A DNA stretch of 9,679 nt from an uncultured Myxococcales bacterium (GTDB taxonomy: Bacteria; Myxococcota_A; UBA9042), in NCBI GenBank assembly GCA_937915965.1, contig CALGHC010000774.1:1-9679 (forward strand), in the 5' to 3' direction. The notes below the pieces were generated by a model that worked only from the letters and a program-made list of their open reading frames with translations, searched no databases and was not told the origin of the DNA. The stretch's first letter is position 1. Each line of letters opens with the position of its first letter. The position numbers and the translations under genes are program-made. Positions 9,203 through 9,679 of the stretch are shown here, one piece after another.

Positions 9203-9679
9203 CTAGCGAACGAACTGGCCGCGGAAGGCGGCCAGGCGCCTGCAAAGACTTGCAACGGTCGCGTCGTCGAAGGCGGCGCCGCAGGGAAGCTGCACAACTC
9301 GTCGGCGCCGATCGTTCAGCCCCGGGAGGACGCGGCCGTTGCCACGGCTGGTCAGGTCATCGGCGATGTCGTCCCCGATGCCTGCATCGACGCCGGCCCG
9401 CAGCAGCCGCCACCTCAGCGTGGACGCGGAGACGCTGCGGGCGCGAACGACCAGGAAGTACGCGTTGGAGCGAGGCAGAGCGTCTTCGTCCAGGTCGTCA
9501 AACCGGTCGTCGCCGTCGCCGTTGTCGCCAAGGCCGAGTGTGGCGAGCACCTGGCGGGCCATCGCACGCCGCCGGGCGAGACGAACCTCGACGTCCGCGA
9601 GCGACGCCATGCCGATGCGGGCCTGCAGGTGGGCAAAGCCGGCGCCGGCAGACGGGGCGCCGCGGCGCACGCGGCTGTC
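9203..9679 (-). CDS. C-terminal part of a second DegT-like aminotransferase, cut by window edge
   Basis: The frame is open through the right edge, so only the last 158 residues are visible. They match the small C-terminal domain of DegT-family enzymes in order: an interface helix (LQARIGMASLADVEVRLARRRAMARQVLATL), then NAYFLVVRARSVSASTLRWRLLRAGVDAGIGDD, then VVQLPCGAAFDDATVASLCRRL. The phrase RLLRAGVD is shared exactly with the neighbouring + strand aminotransferase (residues 343-350 there), suggesting the two are distant paralogues. An acidic loop (GDNGDGDDRFDDLDED) separates the first two blocks and is longer than I would expect. The catalytic lysine region lies outside the window, so activity cannot be judged. 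The stop is TAG at 9205-9203. The two genes meet tail to tail and are not in one operon. Confidence 0.75.
   Translation of the reverse strand, partial: DSRVRRGAPSAGAGFAHLQARIGMASLADVEVRLARRRAMARQVLATLGLGDNGDGDDRFDDLDEDALPRSNAYFLVVRARSVSASTLRWRLLRAGVDAGIGDDIADDLTSRGNGRVLPGLNDRRRRVVQLPCGAAFDDATVASLCRRLAAFRGQFVR

Noticed and set aside
9172..9211. Inverted repeat GTTCGC / GCGAAC as a shared terminator of the two DegT genes
   Set aside because: The arms are only six bases with a 28-base loop and no T-run, so it is too weak to call.

Overview
The window is a GC-rich bacterial segment that is almost fully coding. It carries five protein genes, two of them cut by the window edges. Three things point to Myxococcota (a deltaproteobacterial relative) as the most likely source: the high GC, a eukaryote-type Ser/Thr kinase with a DWG motif and a polytopic membrane tail, and the mix of gene families. 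This is a judgement from composition and gene style only; no rRNA or marker gene is present.

Layout from left to right: (1) the 3' part of a radical SAM gene on the + strand, ending at 892; (2) a convergent gap holding three tandem 16-bp repeats, which run into the stop codon of (3) a 713-aa membrane-anchored Ser/Thr protein kinase on the - strand (943-3084), whose N-terminus is encoded by a 12-bp tandem array; (4) 110 bp upstream of the kinase and on the same strand, a 1438-aa single-chain protein of the acyl-CoA dehydratase activase / BadF-BadG-BcrA-BcrD plus DUF2229 plus HgdAB-like family (3195-7511, GTG start with a strong Shine-Dalgarno); (5) a divergent control region of about 490 bp (7512-8004) with an 18-bp near-perfect palindrome, an AT-richer patch, a 15-bp palindrome and seven 11-bp tandem repeats; (6) a DegT/DnrJ/EryC1/StrS-type PLP aminotransferase on the + strand (8005-9192, TTG start); (7) the C-terminal part of a second DegT-like protein on the - strand (9203 to the window end), facing the first across 10 bp.

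The activase-type protein and the kinase may be co-transcribed. The giant protein looks like an all-in-one relative of the two-component 2-hydroxyacyl-CoA dehydratase systems: two ASKHA ATPase domains, each with a pair of cysteines spaced as in HgdC, then a cysteine cluster, a DUF2229 segment and a dehydratase-subunit-like C-terminal half. Its substrate is unknown. The aminotransferases and the radical SAM enzyme suggest a sugar or secondary-metabolite neighbourhood, but nothing in the window ties them to the activase. A theme across the window is short tandem arrays (16, 12 and 11 bp) at three gene borders.
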